A stretch of DNA of 14,703 nucleotides from Opitutus sp. GAS368 (GTDB lineage Bacteria > Verrucomicrobiota > Verrucomicrobiia > Opitutales > Opitutaceae). Each line of letters opens with the position of its first letter. Position 1 is the stretch's first letter. Both the position numbers and the translations under genes were made by a program. The stretch covers positions 1 through 14,703 of the forward strand of contig CAMAXB010000039.1 of the NCBI GenBank assembly GCA_945862035.1. The letters are read 5' to 3'. Under the pieces are notes generated by a model. The model was not told where the DNA came from. It was given only the letters and a program-made list of their open reading frames with translations, and did no database searches. Shown here piece after piece: positions 12,629 through 14,703 of this stretch.

Positions 12629-13918
12629 CTACTCCGCTTTCACCCGCACCGCGCCGTCCGCAAACTCGGCGGCGAGCGACTGGCCCGGTGCAATCCCCTC
12701 GCGGCGCTGCACCGGACGCCCCGCCTCGTCGCGCATGATCACAAAACCCCGGTTGAGCACCGAGGCCGGGCTGGCCGACTGCAGGCGCTTCCACAGGGCG
12801 AGCAGGCGATGGGATTCGATCTGCACGCGCGTCTCCGGTGAGCGCTGCGCGAGTCCCGCGCGCGCCTCCCCCAGCCGCCCTCGCGCCAGCTGCACACGCT
12901 GCACCAGCGACGACCCAAGCCGGTTGCGCAGATCATCCAGCCGCAGCCAGCTTTGCTCGACTTGCGCCGCCGGCGCGAGCAGCCGCAGCCGCGCCTTCAG
13001 GCCGGAGGTCTTATCCCGGGCGTCCCCGACCGCGTCCTCCGCGTGGCGCCCCATGGCCTCGGCCGCGGCGAGCAGGCGCTCGATGCAGGCGAGGTGCAGG
13101 CTCGAGATCAGCTCCGCCGCGGCGCTCGGCGTCTCCGCCCGTACATCCGCGGCGAAATCACACAGCGTAAAATCAATCTGATGCCCCACGGCTGAAATCA
13201 CCGGGATCGGGCACGCCGCCACCGCGCGCACCAGCACCTCCTCGTTGAAGGCCCACAAATCCTCCAGACTGCCACCCCCGCGGCCGACGACGAGCAGGTC
13301 AAAGATTCCGAGTTTCTGCGCGCGCTCGATCATCGCCGCAATCTCGGCTGCCGCCCCCTCGCCCTGCACCTTGGCCGGGAGCACCACGAGCCGCCCACGC
13401 CAGCCCCGGCGCTGCAGGATGCGGATGAAATCCTGCACGGCAGCCCCGGTGGGCGAAGTCACGAACCCGATCGTCGCCGGCATCGCCGGGAGCGGCTGCT
13501 TGCGCGACTCCTCAAACAATCCCTCCTCGGCCAGCCGGCGCTTCAGCGCCTCAAACTCGCGCTGCAGCCGGCCCACACCGTCCTCCACCAGCGCACGCAC
13601 GATGAGCTGGTACTGCCCGCGCGCCTCGTAGACGCTGACCTCGCCATACGCGACGACCTGCTGCCCGTCGCGCAGCACCACGCTCTGCCGCGCCGCATCG
13701 CCGCGGAAAAGCACGGCCGACAACTGCGCACCACCATCCTTGAGCGAGAAATACACATGCCCGCTGGCCTGGGCCCGGAGGTTCGACACCTCGCCGCGAA
13801 TCCAGCTCGCGCGCAGCCCGCCCTCAAGCAGGGTCTTTATCCGGCGCGTGAACTGCGTCACCGTCTCCACCGAGCCGGAACGGCCGAGATCCATTTCCGG
13901 GGTTTCAGGAGGAGCCAT
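12629..13918 (-). CDS. xseA: Exodeoxyribonuclease VII large subunit
   Basis: A 429-residue protein; with XseB it forms exonuclease VII, which degrades single-stranded DNA from both ends into short oligonucleotides and helps repair and tolerance of DNA damage. The N-terminal OB fold has IRGEVSNLRAQASGHVYFSL (40-59), KDGGAQLSAVLF and YEARGQYQLIV (97-107). The catalytic domain shows IGFVTSPTGAAVQDFIRILQ (150-169), VGRGGGSLEDLWAFNEE (211-227), PVISAVGHQIDFTLCDFAAD (239-258) and RAETPSAAAEL (260-270). The long helical region at about 275-375 is the expected coiled coil, and the C-terminus carries SVLNRGFVIMRDEAGRPV (386-403). ATG at 13918 is used; M9 is an alternative. It starts 24 nt after the TVP38-family gene. 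No xseB is in view. Confidence 0.95.
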   Translation of the reverse strand: MAPPETPEMDLGRSGSVETVTQFTRRIKTLLEGGLRASWIRGEVSNLRAQASGHVYFSLKDGGAQLSAVLFRGDAARQSVVLRDGQQVVAYGEVSVYEARGQYQLIVRALVEDGVGRLQREFEALKRRLAEEGLFEESRKQPLPAMPATIGFVTSPTGAAVQDFIRILQRRGWRGRLVVLPAKVQGEGAAAEIAAMIERAQKLGIFDLLVVGRGGGSLEDLWAFNEEVLVRAVAACPIPVISAVGHQIDFTLCDFAADVRAETPSAAAELISSLHLACIERLLAAAEAMGRHAEDAVGDARDKTSGLKARLRLLAPAAQVEQSWLRLDDLRNRLGSSLVQRVQLARGRLGEARAGLAQRSPETRVQIESHRLLALWKRLQSASPASVLNRGFVIMRDEAGRPVQRREGIAPGQSLAAEFADGAVRVKAE

Positions 13919-13942
13919 GGCCGCAAATCGTCTCCGGTTGGC

Positions 13943-14629
13943 TTACTTGACCTCGCGGCGGCGCGAAAAATGCCGGCGCACGAACTGCACTCCGACCGAG
14001 AGCGCCACAAACAGGGAGATCGACAGGAGCACGACCTTTCCCTTCCCCTGCGCGATCGAGTCGCCAAAGAGAATGAACGCGAAGGAGAACGAGATGCAGA
14101 TCAGGCTCGAGACCGTCATGTACAGGCCGAAGGGCACACCCGTCAGGCCGAGGATGAAGTTCTGCACAAAATAAGGTGGGCCGGGCGTCACCCGCACCAA
14201 CACGGTGAGCGACAGCCGATCCGCCGTCGCCACCTGGGGCAGGCTGTAGCCCAGCCAGGTGAACAACCACTGCACCCATGGACGCAGCGCAAAGCGCGCA
14301 ATCCAGTAGGCAAAGGCCAGGTTGAACATGATCACCGCGCCCGAGATCACGAGAATCCAGGGCAACCCGAGCTGAGCGCCGAACACCGGTCCGACCGCGA
14401 GGGTGAAGATCGAGATCGGGCAACCGAGCGCCGGCAGAATCGCCATGGCCCCGAAAAACGCGACCGGCCCGAAGCTGCGGATCAGATCCAGCGTCTGGGT
14501 GTACAGCGTCTTCACATCCAGTCCGCGCAGCATGAACAGACCGGCCACGCCGAGCACGGCGAGGACGACTACCGCCTTGAGCGCGAGCATCCGCCGCGCA
14601 CGGGAAACCTTGGGATCCGTTGGGATCAT
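13943..14629 (-). CDS. TVP38/TMEM64 family (DedA-like) membrane protein
   Basis: From the ATG at 14629 this is a 228-residue integral membrane protein. There is an N-terminal membrane segment (about 17-34, AVVVLAVLGVAGLFMLRG), then the family core: FGPVAFFGAMAILPALGCPI (53-72), SIFTLAVGPVFGAQLGLPWI (73-92) and VTPGPPYFVQNFILGLTGVP (147-166). Further hydrophobic helices include YMTVSSLICISFSFAFILFG (170-189), and the C-terminus is basic (FVRRHFSRRREVK), which should lie in the cytoplasm. The VTPGPPYFVQN segment corresponds to the conserved re-entrant region of the SNARE-associated/VTT domain. Relatives are implicated in lipid scrambling or proton-coupled transport, but the role here is unknown. 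A TTG at 14665 would add 12 residues and is less likely. It is upstream of xseA on the same strand, 24 nt apart. Confidence 0.86.
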   Translation of the reverse strand: MIPTDPKVSRARRMLALKAVVVLAVLGVAGLFMLRGLDVKTLYTQTLDLIRSFGPVAFFGAMAILPALGCPISIFTLAVGPVFGAQLGLPWILVISGAVIMFNLAFAYWIARFALRPWVQWLFTWLGYSLPQVATADRLSLTVLVRVTPGPPYFVQNFILGLTGVPFGLYMTVSSLICISFSFAFILFGDSIAQGKGKVVLLSISLFVALSVGVQFVRRHFSRRREVK

Positions 14630-14703
14630 CAGGCCACGATGCCTGACGCCGAGCAAGACCGTCAAGCGCCGTGCCGGAGGCGCGTCGCCCCCGGGGCAGG
14701 CTT

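Overview
This is a GC-rich bacterial chromosomal window with about fourteen protein genes, one of them cut by the window edge. There are no RNA genes, transposases, phage genes or CRISPR arrays that I can recognise. The composition, the gene families and above all the dispersed inverted repeats built on words such as ACCACGGATAAACACGG and ACCACGAAATACAC suggest a Verrucomicrobiota genome, probably Opitutaceae-like. That assignment is inference, not proof.

Layout, left to right: the N-terminus of an ABC transporter ATPase (minus, runs off the left edge); a repeat-bearing spacer; a secreted D-aminoacylase-family amidohydrolase (plus); the methionine sulfoxide reductase pair msrP and msrQ (minus), separated and bracketed by repeats; two 2'-O-ribose RNA methyltransferases of different folds, an RlmM-like enzyme and a SpoU/TrmH enzyme, overlapping by 4 nt (minus); a membrane-anchored BON-domain protein (plus); a dipeptide epimerase of the enolase superfamily (minus); a plus-strand run of DUF1653 protein, glycerate 2-kinase, DUF2062 membrane protein and a NamZ-like (DUF1343) exported protein; then a minus-strand pair, a TVP38/TMEM64 membrane protein followed by xseA.

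Most genes are housekeeping or repair functions. The MsrPQ pair repairs oxidised methionines in envelope proteins. RlmM and TrmH modify RNA. XseA degrades single-stranded DNA. Three separate genes could act on cell-wall material: the NamZ-like protein (removal of N-acetylmuramic acid), the dipeptide epimerase (L-Ala-D/L-Glu) and the D-aminoacylase-like enzyme. They are not in one operon, so a shared pathway is only a possibility.

The most striking content is the intergenic DNA. Every spacer longer than about 150 nt holds long, imperfect to near-perfect inverted repeats from at least three families. Some are nested (an outer 19-nt arm around an inner 27-nt arm), two copies are almost identical including their loops, and many abut stop codons. 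All three convergent gene junctions carry them. A separate 6+3+6 bp hairpin family shows a compensatory base-pair change between copies and supplies the stop codon of the epimerase gene. I found no obvious new protein system. The repeats are the best lead.
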